NCBI GenBank assembly: GCA_030043495.1
Contig: JASHXO010000239.1
Coordinates: 1-11,457, forward strand
DNA length: 11,457 nucleotides
Source: Candidatus Rhabdochlamydia sp.
GTDB taxonomy: Bacteria; Chlamydiota; Chlamydiia; Chlamydiales; Rhabdochlamydiaceae
Direction of reading: 5' to 3'
Position 1 is the first letter of the stretch, and every line of letters begins with the position of its first letter. Position numbers and translations under genes: made by a program. The notes beneath the pieces were generated by a model that was not told the DNA's origin, made no database searches, and saw nothing but the letters and a program-made list of their open reading frames with translations. Shown piece by piece: positions 1-5,776 of the stretch.

Positions 1-1283
1 TTGAGTTTTTGTTTGAGCAATGTCATTGCTTTAACGAGGATGCCTTCTTTTTCGTCATTCAGCGCTTTGCCAAAAAGCTTTAAAGCTTCCACGAGGACGC
101 CTTTGTCATCAGATGTCAATTCGCGGCGAAGCTTAGGAACGATTCCATTTTCAGGGCTATAGAGGCTTTCATTGAGAAGAGCAATTGCCTGCTTTAATAC
201 GCTGTCTTCATTTTCTGATACTTGTTTCTTTAAAGTGGCCATTAACCCCGTGCCAGAAGTCAATTCTGTTTTTAGCAAAGCAAGTCCGTCTTTAAGCGTT
301 TCATCGAAGTTCTTCTTAGCGATCGTCAGCGCTTGGACGATAATTCCTTCTTTCTCGTCGTTGAACTTTTTGCCAATTTCATCGACGACGCCATCTTTTT
401 CGAGCAATTTTTCTTTTAGAAGAGTAACAGCTTGGGCGATGATGCTTTTGTCCCCAATTGTTAGTCTATTTGTCAAAAGATCGAGAGGACCATCTTTTTT
501 ATCGAGAAGTTGAGTCAGTTGGTCGACAACTTTCTTAATGAGGCCATTTTTTTCGTCTGTAGTTTTGCTTTTTAAGACTTCGACCGCTTGGGCAAGAATC
601 CCTTGTTCATCAGCGAGCAATGCTTGTTGAAGAAATGACATCGCTTGGATCAAGGCGCCTTGACTTCTGTCTAAAATTGTATTGAAAACGGCGTCGAAAT
701 TCTGAAGGTCCTGTTTAGATGCATTAGCAAAATTCTGTTTTAAGAGGTCTAAATAATCTGGTTCGGAATTGAAATGTGGGTTTTCAACTGCTTCTTTAAA
801 AAACTTGGCAATTTTCTGAAATAACCCAACCCCTTCTGGGTTTAAGTCAGGAGCCAGAAGCTTTAATAGCTTTGACTGTTCATTGAATAATCGTTTGAGA
901 TGCGCATCAATTAATCGTACGTCGTCAGTTGTCAGGTTATTGGTGTTCTCAAGAACTTTTTTGATAAGCTCTTTTAGCTGAAAAAGTTCTTGAGGAGGTT
1001 GTTTGAGGAGTGCTTGTTCAACCGATTCATGCAATTGCGAGACGAGCGGTCCGTCGGGCCTGACCATCTGTTCCAATTCTTTTTTCGCACCGCTAACTAG
1101 GCCACTTCCAAGGCCATCGCCAATAGGACTGAATGCCCAAGCAACAGGACGAGTGATTCCCCAAAGTGTGCCATTTACTGCCCGTTTCGTACTGTCCCAA
1201 GCTTTGCCGATAAATCCATGTTGCTGGGATTGGGTTGATTGACTTGATCCTGTATTAAAAAATTGAGTAGAAGTAGATGCCAT
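1..1283 (-). CDS. Partial helical-repeat protein, possible secreted effector (N-terminal 427 residues)
   Basis: Reading the minus strand from the ATG at 1283-1281 gives 427 uninterrupted codons to the left edge, so the C-terminus lies outside the window. I do not recognise the family. The first 21 residues are rich in Ser, Thr and Gln with no charge and no hydrophobic core (MASTSTQFFNTG...), which is not a Sec signal but resembles type III secretion N-termini. Residues 38-66 form a Trp/Pro/Gly patch (LWGITRPVAWAF), perhaps a membrane-touching segment. From about residue 205 to the edge it is a string of degenerate 14-19-residue repeats. Type A reads roughly D-E-x-G-I-L-x-Q-A-V-x-L-L-K-x-x-L (for example 224, 277, 309, 357, 391, 409); shorter copies centre on a D/N-G-L/I/V core (295, 327, 376). 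The pattern predicts stacked amphipathic helices. There is no canonical Shine-Dalgarno, only an A-rich AAAAAGAAAA. The open frame and repeats are seen; secretion is inference. Confidence 0.82.
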   Translation of the reverse strand, partial: MASTSTQFFNTGSSQSTQSQQHGFIGKAWDSTKRAVNGTLWGITRPVAWAFSPIGDGLGSGLVSGAKKELEQMVRPDGPLVSQLHESVEQALLKQPPQELFQLKELIKKVLENTNNLTTDDVRLIDAHLKRLFNEQSKLLKLLAPDLNPEGVGLFQKIAKFFKEAVENPHFNSEPDYLDLLKQNFANASKQDLQNFDAVFNTILDRSQGALIQAMSFLQQALLADEQGILAQAVEVLKSKTTDEKNGLIKKVVDQLTQLLDKKDGPLDLLTNRLTIGDKSIIAQAVTLLKEKLLEKDGVVDEIGKKFNDEKEGIIVQALTIAKKNFDETLKDGLALLKTELTSGTGLMATLKKQVSENEDSVLKQAIALLNESLYSPENGIVPKLRRELTSDDKGVLVEALKLFGKALNDEKEGILVKAMTLLKQKL

Positions 1284-1321
1284 AATTAATGTGTTTTCTT
1301 TTTATTATTAGTTTGCGTCTT

Positions 1322-1350
1322 ATTTTACTTTTAAGTGATTAATAGTTCAA
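1322..1350 (-). promoter_or_regulatory. Candidate sigma-66/70-type promoter of the repeat-protein gene
   Basis: On the minus strand, TTGAAC (1350-1345) and TAAAAT (1327-1322) are separated by exactly 17 bp, close to TTGACA/TATAAT. The start of transcription would fall near 1315, giving a leader of about 30 nt before the ATG at 1283. The surrounding DNA is so AT-rich that chance matches are likely. Confidence 0.45.
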
Positions 1351-1626
1351 TTCGATAATTTAATTAAAATACAATAATTGTTAATTTGTTATTTGCAATT
1401 AAATTAACATAGATTTTTATATATGAATTAATTTGTTTAAATATTTAACGAATATGTTTAATTATTTAGTTTAAATAATAAAAAATGGAGTGTGTAAAAT
1501 TTATATTAATTTTTTACCGTTAAATTTATTCTTTTTATTCTGCCTTTTCATGGGCAAAATCGATCTACAAGAGTGATCAAGTCAAAAATCCTGGTGGTAG
1601 CAAACATCCAAGAAAAGATCTGTTTG

Positions 1627-1648
1627 AAGTTTCAAGTTTCTATATACT
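1627..1648 (+). promoter_or_regulatory. Candidate promoter and direct repeat upstream of the outer-membrane-protein gene
   Basis: TATACT at 1643-1648 is a good -10 element. It lies directly after two tandem copies of AAGTTTC (1627-1633 and 1634-1640), and the sequence TTGAA-GT-TTCAA (1624-1635) forms a small inverted repeat there. No good -35 hexamer sits at 16-18 bp (best match CTGTTT at 1620), so an activator-dependent promoter is possible. The leader would be about 70 nt. Confidence 0.35.
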
Positions 1649-1711
1649 AATTTTAGCGACTTTTCTAAGCTGTTTTTTTACACATTCTATCGACATTCGA
1701 GCGCGTGTTTT

Positions 1712-1716
1712 GGAGG
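1712..1716 (+). promoter_or_regulatory. Ribosome binding site that fixes the outer-membrane-protein start at 1728
   Basis: GGAGG at 1712-1716 is followed by an 11-nt gap to the ATG at 1728. An in-frame TTG at 1710 overlaps this site and would have no ribosome binding site of its own, so the ATG is preferred. That choice also places a hydrophobic signal peptide at the N-terminus. Confidence 0.7.
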
Positions 1717-1727
1717 ATCGTTCAGTT

Positions 1728-2732
1728 ATGCAAAAAGTCCCACCCTGTGCATGGATTTGGATGAGTTTAACTTCCATTTGCGGGGGCACTTCGCTGATTG
1801 CAGACAATGATCATTTGAACAATCATTGGGAATTGCTAGGCGATTTTGTTTTCATGCGCCGTGCTGAAATCCACAATAAGAGGCTTGTCAAAGATTCCAA
1901 CAAGTTCCAATGTCCAGGACAATGCCCCGACTTTACGGTGATTAGTAATGGTCAACTCGTCAATGACTTTGATTTCGAACCTGGTTACCGAGTGGGGCTG
2001 ACTTATATTGCAGATCCTGAGAATGGATTTGAATGGAATTTCCTGTATATCCAGCCTTGGCACGGAGATAAGAAAGTTGAAGGGAACCAAAGCTTGAGCT
2101 TTCCTTTTAGTAATGCGAGCTTTTCAAAAGATTTTCACAATGCCAGTGTTGCTCAAGCAGAATACGAAAGCCATTTTTGGGATCTCGAGTTCAATTATTG
2201 GCGTTATTTCACCCCGCGGCGTGTTGACTACTTTTCCCTTTCAGGACTTGCAGGATTGAGATATGTTCATTGGGATGAGGAATTTGAATTGAAGATGTTC
2301 AATCCACCTGATCGCAGCAGCTACGACATTAGCACAGAAAACAGGATTTTCGGAGTCCAACTCGGTCTGGATCTTCAAATGAACCTGGTGCGTTGGCTCA
2401 GCTGGGAATTTTTTGCCAAAATTGGAGGAATGGTCAATCATTGCGAGCAAGAGACTTTTCTTGGCGATTTAGATAACACAGTCAAACTGCATGATTTTGA
2501 TAAACAGAAAAGAGAAGTTGGCATCTACACAGATGTTACCGCAGAATTTTCGATTCATTGCAGCCGGCATTTCAACATCCATGCTGGCTATCAATTTATG
2601 TTTTTTTCGGGATTAGCTTTAGCGCCAGAACAAATCAGTAAACACGCGAAAAAGGATGCTGGAGATCGAGTTTATGATGACGGATATGCGATCATCCATG
2701 GACTATACATCGGGGCGATTTTTGCATTCTAA
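1728..2732 (+). CDS. Outer-membrane beta-barrel protein, BBP7/Lpg1974-like
   Basis: The product has 334 residues. Residues 1-25 look like a Sec signal peptide (hydrophobic WIWMSLTSICGG, then a likely cut after SLIA before DNDH). The mature part is rich in alternating aromatic strands typical of a porin-like barrel: GYRVGLTY near residue 84, WDLEFNYWRYF near 146, a conserved-looking LAGLRYVHWDEEF near 171, then FGVQLGLDLQ and WEFFAKIGG. The chain ends in Phe (IGAIFAF), as expected for recognition by the BAM assembly machinery. The layout recalls the planctomycete BBP7 porins and the Legionella/chlamydia-like Lpg1974 outer-membrane proteins; which Pfam family scores best cannot be decided here. 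Cys residues are present (CPGQC near 58-62 and two later), which could allow disulfide cross-linking as in chlamydial envelopes. It is monocistronic, with a long hairpin after the stop. The barrel assignment is fairly safe; pore function is inference. Confidence 0.78.
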   Translation: MQKVPPCAWIWMSLTSICGGTSLIADNDHLNNHWELLGDFVFMRRAEIHNKRLVKDSNKFQCPGQCPDFTVISNGQLVNDFDFEPGYRVGLTYIADPENGFEWNFLYIQPWHGDKKVEGNQSLSFPFSNASFSKDFHNASVAQAEYESHFWDLEFNYWRYFTPRRVDYFSLSGLAGLRYVHWDEEFELKMFNPPDRSSYDISTENRIFGVQLGLDLQMNLVRWLSWEFFAKIGGMVNHCEQETFLGDLDNTVKLHDFDKQKREVGIYTDVTAEFSIHCSRHFNIHAGYQFMFFSGLALAPEQISKHAKKDAGDRVYDDGYAIIHGLYIGAIFAF

Positions 2733-2745
2733 TTCTAAATAACAT

Positions 2746-2878
2746 ACTTGTCTCCTACCTTCCCTTAGGCGCGTGCTGCGACAGGCGATCTGCTGCGCTT
2801 TACTCCTTCCCCAGATCTAAAGACAATCTTGCATCTCACCTATCTCGCTACGCGCTTAAGGGAAGGTAGGGGACAAGT
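2746..2878 (+). repeat. 29-bp inverted repeat (long 3' UTR hairpin) after the outer-membrane-protein gene
   Basis: Arm 2746-2774 pairs with 2850-2878 over 29 positions. Only two positions are not Watson-Crick (T2753/G2871 and G2768/T2856), and both are G-U wobbles in the plus-strand RNA, so the plus transcript folds with no mismatch. The 75-nt spacer contains TGCTGCG twice (2774-2780, 2791-2797). The repeat starts 14 nt past the stop codon, and a T6 run follows at 2893-2898. It could be a terminator/stabiliser of the upstream mRNA or a small terminal-inverted-repeat element. TAAATA occurs on both sides (2736-2741, 2884-2889), but asymmetrically. Confidence 0.8.
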
Positions 2879-2922
2879 TGGGTTAAATAGCCTTTTTTCG
2901 TGGAATTCAATCGTATTTTTTC

Positions 2923-2930
2923 AAAAAAAA
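2923..2930 (-). terminator. U8 tract ending the SRP RNA
   Basis: Eight consecutive A residues on the plus strand give a U8 run immediately after the closing GC-rich helix of the SRP RNA. The terminal helix plus U-tract can serve as an intrinsic terminator and fits release at the mature 3' end. Confidence 0.65.
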
Positions 2931-3026
2931 GCCGGAGATGGCTTACAGCACAGCACTGCATCCTTAAGGCTGCTACTTTCCAGTCCTGACCTGGTTCGGA
3001 TCGTGCTGTTCTATTAGGTCCCCGGC
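2931..3026 (-). ncRNA. ffs: Signal recognition particle 4.5S-type RNA
   Basis: The minus strand from 3026 to 2931 encodes a 96-nt RNA with the bacterial SRP RNA core. The apical region reads CCAGGTCAGGACTGGAAAGT then AGCAGCC, which gives the conserved Ffh-binding asymmetric loop (CAGG/AGCAGC) and a GGAA tetraloop at RNA positions 46-49 closed by ACU/AGU. Further out, ACAGCAC (18-24) pairs with GUGCUGU (71-77), and the ends close with GCCGGGGA (1-8) against UCUCCGGC (89-96). It has no Alu domain, as in E. coli-type short SRP RNA. The RNA binds Ffh and FtsY to target nascent membrane proteins. It has its own promoter and terminator and lies between two long hairpins that insulate it from both neighbours. 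Boundaries are set by the closing helix and may be off by a few bases. Confidence 0.95.
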
Positions 3027-3035
3027 AAAGAAAAC

Positions 3036-3064
3036 ATGCTATCAAATTTTAGGATTCCCGACAA
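3036..3064 (-). promoter_or_regulatory. Candidate promoter of the SRP RNA gene
   Basis: On the minus strand, TTGTCG (3064-3059) and TAGCAT (3041-3036) are spaced by exactly 17 bp, four of six matches each to the -35 and -10 consensus. The -10 box ends 9 nt before the first base of the RNA, the expected distance. Confidence 0.55.
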
Positions 3065-3114
3065 TGGCAAATTCCCAGGGCTCCAAGTATTAAAAGGGAT
3101 TTTTGAATTTAAAG

Positions 3115-3201
3115 TCCGAATAGGGTTGTCTTTTTACACATGTCGGGAACATGGGCGTGCCGCATATTCTCGACATGTATAAAAAGACAACCCTATTCGA
3201 A
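3115..3201 (-). repeat. Near-perfect long hairpin downstream of the spoIID stop codon
   Basis: Arm 3117-3145 pairs with 3171-3199 over 29 positions; the only deviation (C3137/A3179) is a G-U wobble in the minus-strand RNA. Pairing continues inward through GAA/TTC and ATG/CAT blocks (3147-3153 with 3163-3169) to a tiny GC loop, and weakly outward to 3115/3201. It begins 4 nt beyond the SpoIID stop on the minus strand, so it lies at the 3' end of the ruvB-spoIID transcript. There is no clean U-tract after it, so it could be a factor-dependent terminator or a 3' exonuclease barrier. Confidence 0.8.
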
Positions 3202-3205
3202 TCAC

Positions 3206-4411
3206 TTACTTAGAGGGGGAAGCACTGGTTTTAAGGGCTATTGCTTTCCCATCAAAAGAGGGGATATTTTCCAATTTAGTCTCAGGAAAAAAAGAAGCGA
3301 GGATTTTTGGCGCTTTATGGCCTTTGTCAGCCATTGCGCTAGCACTAAATAAGCATAGGCCCACACTGTTTCCTTCTCCAAATCCTTTAAAGACGAGTTG
3401 ATCGTCATTTACTTCTACAGTGAAGTCGTTGCTTTTCAGCCGGGCAGCGCCTAGTGCGCTTTGCAATTTTGTAAAATCGAATTGAAGAACATTGTCACTA
3501 TCTTTCAAACGTGCCCCATAAACTTTTTGAGATTTATCGTCCTGATAAAGATCAAATTCACTGACTTTGACAGCCCCTAATGCCTTGGCAAGGTCTTTTT
3601 TAGAGATAGAAAATACCCATGCATGTTTTTCACGGTCATGGGCAGCAAATGGAGAGTCTACACCATGAGGAGTCCGGACGTCTTTACGAAAGATAGTTGC
3701 GTAATCAGCGGTTTTTCCTGCACTATCTTTTGTCCAAGTGGTAGGAAATGGGGCTCCTTTATAAAGCATGACCATATGGCGTGTATTGTTAATGGCGCGG
3801 TCAATGTCTAGATTCTGTAAAGTGACAGCATATCCTTGATAACCGACATCTTGAGAATCGACATGCCAATAGGCTTCAGACTTGCGGCTGACAAGATAAT
3901 AGGCATTTGTCCGGGCAGTAATTGCCACAGCGTCCATGACCTCTTCATCCAAATCCGCGGTAAATTGCGCAGTCATGATTGATTTGAGATACCGTTCGAT
4001 ATCGACTTCATTGACGGCATACAATTTTCCTTTAAGATCATAAATTTCTACACAGCCGCGATATTCGATCCCATCGACCAAAATAGTACTTTGAGAATCC
4101 GCTGGCACAATCCGGATCTGAAAAATGCCTGGAAAGAGGTCTCCCCAGTTCAGTCCTCTATCTCCAGTCGACACCTTGTGTTTTGTCGAGGATTCTTCAG
4201 ACAAAAGAAGTTCGTTCAAAGGGTTGTAAACGAAATGATGTCCTTTGATTTCGAGAAAGATCTTTTCCTTCTGTTTGCTGACCAAGACTTTGATCGTGGC
4301 AGGCTTGGCTTTTTGTGAAATGTCGGTGGGCAATTCCATTCCTACAGGAAAAAGAGCGATTGGGGCCAATGTACAAGCCACAAGGGAGCCAGCGAGGATA
4401 GTTTTTTTCAT
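3206..4411 (-). CDS. spoIID: SpoIID/LytB-domain protein, envelope peptidoglycan-associated
   Basis: The protein has 401 residues and starts at an ATG with a GGAG ribosome binding site 7 nt upstream. Residues 1-28 form a signal peptide (MKKTILAGSLVACTLAPIAL), so it acts in the periplasm. The SpoIID core is recognisable: YAVNEVDIERYLKSIM at 131-146, AVAITARTNAYY at 161-172, KDSAGKTADY at 228-237, and GLCLFSASAMADKG at 351-364, aligning with the family motifs VNEVxLExYL, QAxAARTYA, STSGGRT and GVGMSQYGA. SpoIID enzymes are lytic transglycosylases that cut denuded glycan strands; chlamydial SpoIID homologues have been linked to division septum remodelling. However, the family's catalytic glutamate (the SEM motif, E88 in B. 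subtilis SpoIID) aligns with Gln149 in MTAQF, and the His-containing motifs are altered. It may bind glycan without cutting it. It lies 58 nt after ruvB, probably in the same operon. Confidence 0.85.
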   Translation of the reverse strand: MKKTILAGSLVACTLAPIALFPVGMELPTDISQKAKPATIKVLVSKQKEKIFLEIKGHHFVYNPLNELLLSEESSTKHKVSTGDRGLNWGDLFPGIFQIRIVPADSQSTILVDGIEYRGCVEIYDLKGKLYAVNEVDIERYLKSIMTAQFTADLDEEVMDAVAITARTNAYYLVSRKSEAYWHVDSQDVGYQGYAVTLQNLDIDRAINNTRHMVMLYKGAPFPTTWTKDSAGKTADYATIFRKDVRTPHGVDSPFAAHDREKHAWVFSISKKDLAKALGAVKVSEFDLYQDDKSQKVYGARLKDSDNVLQFDFTKLQSALGAARLKSNDFTVEVNDDQLVFKGFGEGNSVGLCLFSASAMADKGHKAPKILASFFPETKLENIPSFDGKAIALKTSASPSK

Positions 4412-4469
4412 AATTTTTCTCCGTATGTACTATAGAACATGTGTTGTTATGTTTCATCAACAGTACTCT

Positions 4470-5471
4470 TTAATTTTTTGGGGTTTTACACCCTAAATGT
4501 TCATAAGCTGATAATGTCACTTCACGACCGCGTGGAGTTCGTTTGATAAAACCCTGCATAATCAAATAAGGTTCATAGACCTCTTCCAAAGTATGGGCTT
4601 CTTCGGACAAAGCGACTGCCAACGTATTGATCCCTACCGGACCTCCATCATAATGGTCGATGATGAACTTTAAGATTTTTTTGTCCATTTCATCCAACCC
4701 GCGATGATCGATTTCGAACATATCGAGGGCCAGGTGTGCGGTCAGACGATCGATTCGAGGATGTTTTTTGATCTGCACAAAGTCACGTGTCCAACGCAGG
4801 AGATTGTTGGCAATACGAGGGGTTCCCCGTGATCGCTGTGCGATAGCAAGCGCCCCCTCTTTGATCAATGACACGTCGAGAATCCGCCCTGAACGCATCA
4901 GAATTTTCTCGAGGAATTCTGGCGAATAATAATCCAGTCGCAAACTCAATGCAAAACGGGAGCGCATGGGGCTGCTGAGAAGGCCAACGCGCGTGGTTGC
5001 TCCTACCAAAGTAAAGGGGTTGAGCTTGACTTGGACACTGCGCGCAGATGGCCCTGAGTCAATCAACAGATCTAAGGAGAAGTCTTCCATCGCCGAATAA
5101 AGATATTCTTCGACCGCGCGGTTCATCCGATGAATCTCATCGATAAATAAAACATCACCTTGTTTTAAATTTGTCAGGATGCCGGCCAGATCTCCGGGTT
5201 TTTCTATGACGGGTCCAGATGTGACGACGAGGTTGGTCCCCATTGTTTTGGCAATGATATTGGCAAGTGTCGTCTTGCCAAGACCTGGAGGACCATGAAA
5301 GAGGCAATGTCCCAACGCTTCTCCGCGAAGCTTTGCCGCTTGCATAAAAACTTCAAGCCGCTCACGGATATTGTCTTGACCAATGAAATCGTCCAGGGAT
5401 TGAGGCCGAAGGGGAACCTCGAAAGGCTCGTCGGGTTTGGTCCACGAAGATTGAATAAATGGCTCAGTCAT
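4470..5471 (-). CDS. ruvB: Holliday junction branch-migration helicase RuvB
   Basis: This is a full-length RuvB of 333 residues. RuvB is the hexameric AAA+ motor that, with RuvA, drives branch migration of Holliday junctions in recombinational repair. Visible motifs are the N-terminal LRPQSLDDFIGQ (21-32), Walker A GPPGLGKTT (60-68), Walker B LFIDEIH (108-114), the presensor hairpin around 130-150, sensor 1 GATTR (157-161), the arginine finger MRSRF (R170) and sensor 2 RGTPR (215-219). The C-terminal winged helix (about 255-325) carries GLDEMDKKIL and YEPYLIMQGFIKRTPRGR. No catalytic residue is missing. The ATG at 5471 has only a weak ribosome binding site (GAGAAAAC). It is divergent from dcd and is followed by the SpoIID gene; ruvA and ruvC are not in the window. 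Confidence 0.97.
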   Translation of the reverse strand: MTEPFIQSSWTKPDEPFEVPLRPQSLDDFIGQDNIRERLEVFMQAAKLRGEALGHCLFHGPPGLGKTTLANIIAKTMGTNLVVTSGPVIEKPGDLAGILTNLKQGDVLFIDEIHRMNRAVEEYLYSAMEDFSLDLLIDSGPSARSVQVKLNPFTLVGATTRVGLLSSPMRSRFALSLRLDYYSPEFLEKILMRSGRILDVSLIKEGALAIAQRSRGTPRIANNLLRWTRDFVQIKKHPRIDRLTAHLALDMFEIDHRGLDEMDKKILKFIIDHYDGGPVGINTLAVALSEEAHTLEEVYEPYLIMQGFIKRTPRGREVTLSAYEHLGCKTPKN

Positions 5472-5776
5472 AGCAGGGATGTTTTCTCGATGTTATTAAA
5501 AACTCTAGCAAGAAATCGATTTCACACGCTATATCTATATCTGTTCAACATTAAATCTTTACGGAAGAGTGTCATGTCATCGTGTCTAAGTTATAAGGTA
5601 GACGATGTCAGGTCTTGCTCAGATAAGTAAGTGAGCTGAAATATTTATAATGAAATTCAAGGAGCTTTTCGCGAACTTACTTAATAACGAGATTTATAGA
5701 AAGTGTTTGAAAAATTGAAAATCTGAAAAAGCAGTTTTTCAATTTTTAAAACACTTGTTAGTTAAGGAACTGCTCT
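5472..5776. other. Divergent ruvB/dcd control region with nested palindromes
   Basis: About 305 bp carry no gene. A perfect TATAAT (5646-5651) is the best plus-strand -10 for dcd, without a well-spaced -35 (TTGCTC at 5615 is 25 bp away). Around it are several inverted repeats: CATCGTGTCTA/TAGACGATG (5578-5588 and 5599-5607, with a 2-nt bulge), GCTCA/TGAGC (5617-5621 and 5632-5636), and TAAGTAAGT/ACTTACTTA (5624-5632 and 5675-5683), the last flanking the -10 box. These could be operator sites. The minus-strand side facing ruvB has AT-rich TATAGATATAG near 5529-5539 but no convincing promoter. Confidence 0.5.
5701..5756 (+). repeat. 21-bp-arm hairpin in the dcd leader, next to the ribosome binding site
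   Basis: Positions 5701-5721 pair with 5736-5756 with one mismatch (G5709/A5748), and CTG/CAG (5723-5725 with 5732-5734) extends the stem to a 6-nt loop. The structure ends 7 nt before the AAGGA ribosome binding site (5764-5768) of dcd. No gene ends near it on either strand, so it is not an ordinary terminator. If transcription starts near 5658, it would be a leader element able to affect stability or translation. Confidence 0.7.

Larger units (their letters stand above)
1284..1727. other. AT-rich divergent intergenic region
   Basis: This stretch of about 440 bp separates the divergently transcribed repeat-protein and outer-membrane-protein genes. It is extremely AT-rich between about 1320 and 1540, with many TTAAT/ATTAA runs, and holds only trivial reading frames (for example ATG at 1486 followed by a stop after a dozen codons). 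It contains the two promoter candidates listed separately. I see no RNA gene, terminator or extended repeat in it. Confidence 0.7.

Noticed and set aside
172..513. Plus-strand open frame of 113 codons
   Set aside because: It lies antisense to the repeat protein, whose frame is continuous for 427 codons; the Ser/Phe-rich product is the mirror of the repeat codons.
1710..1727. TTG start for the outer-membrane protein 6 codons upstream
   Set aside because: The TTG overlaps the GGAGG ribosome binding site that serves the ATG at 1728, and it would add charged residues before the signal peptide.
2736..2889. A mobile element with TAAATA target duplications around the 29-bp inverted repeat
   Set aside because: The two TAAATA copies sit at unequal distances from the arms (4 and 5 nt outside), in AT-rich sequence, and no transposase is present; not strong enough to call a mobile element.
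2848..3045. Short open frames on both strands across 2829-3045
   Set aside because: They coincide with the SRP RNA gene and an inverted-repeat arm and show no protein-like features.
3117..3199. CRISPR-like repeat pair
   Set aside because: The two 29-bp copies are inverted, not direct, and there is only one pair with a short spacer; no cas gene is present.
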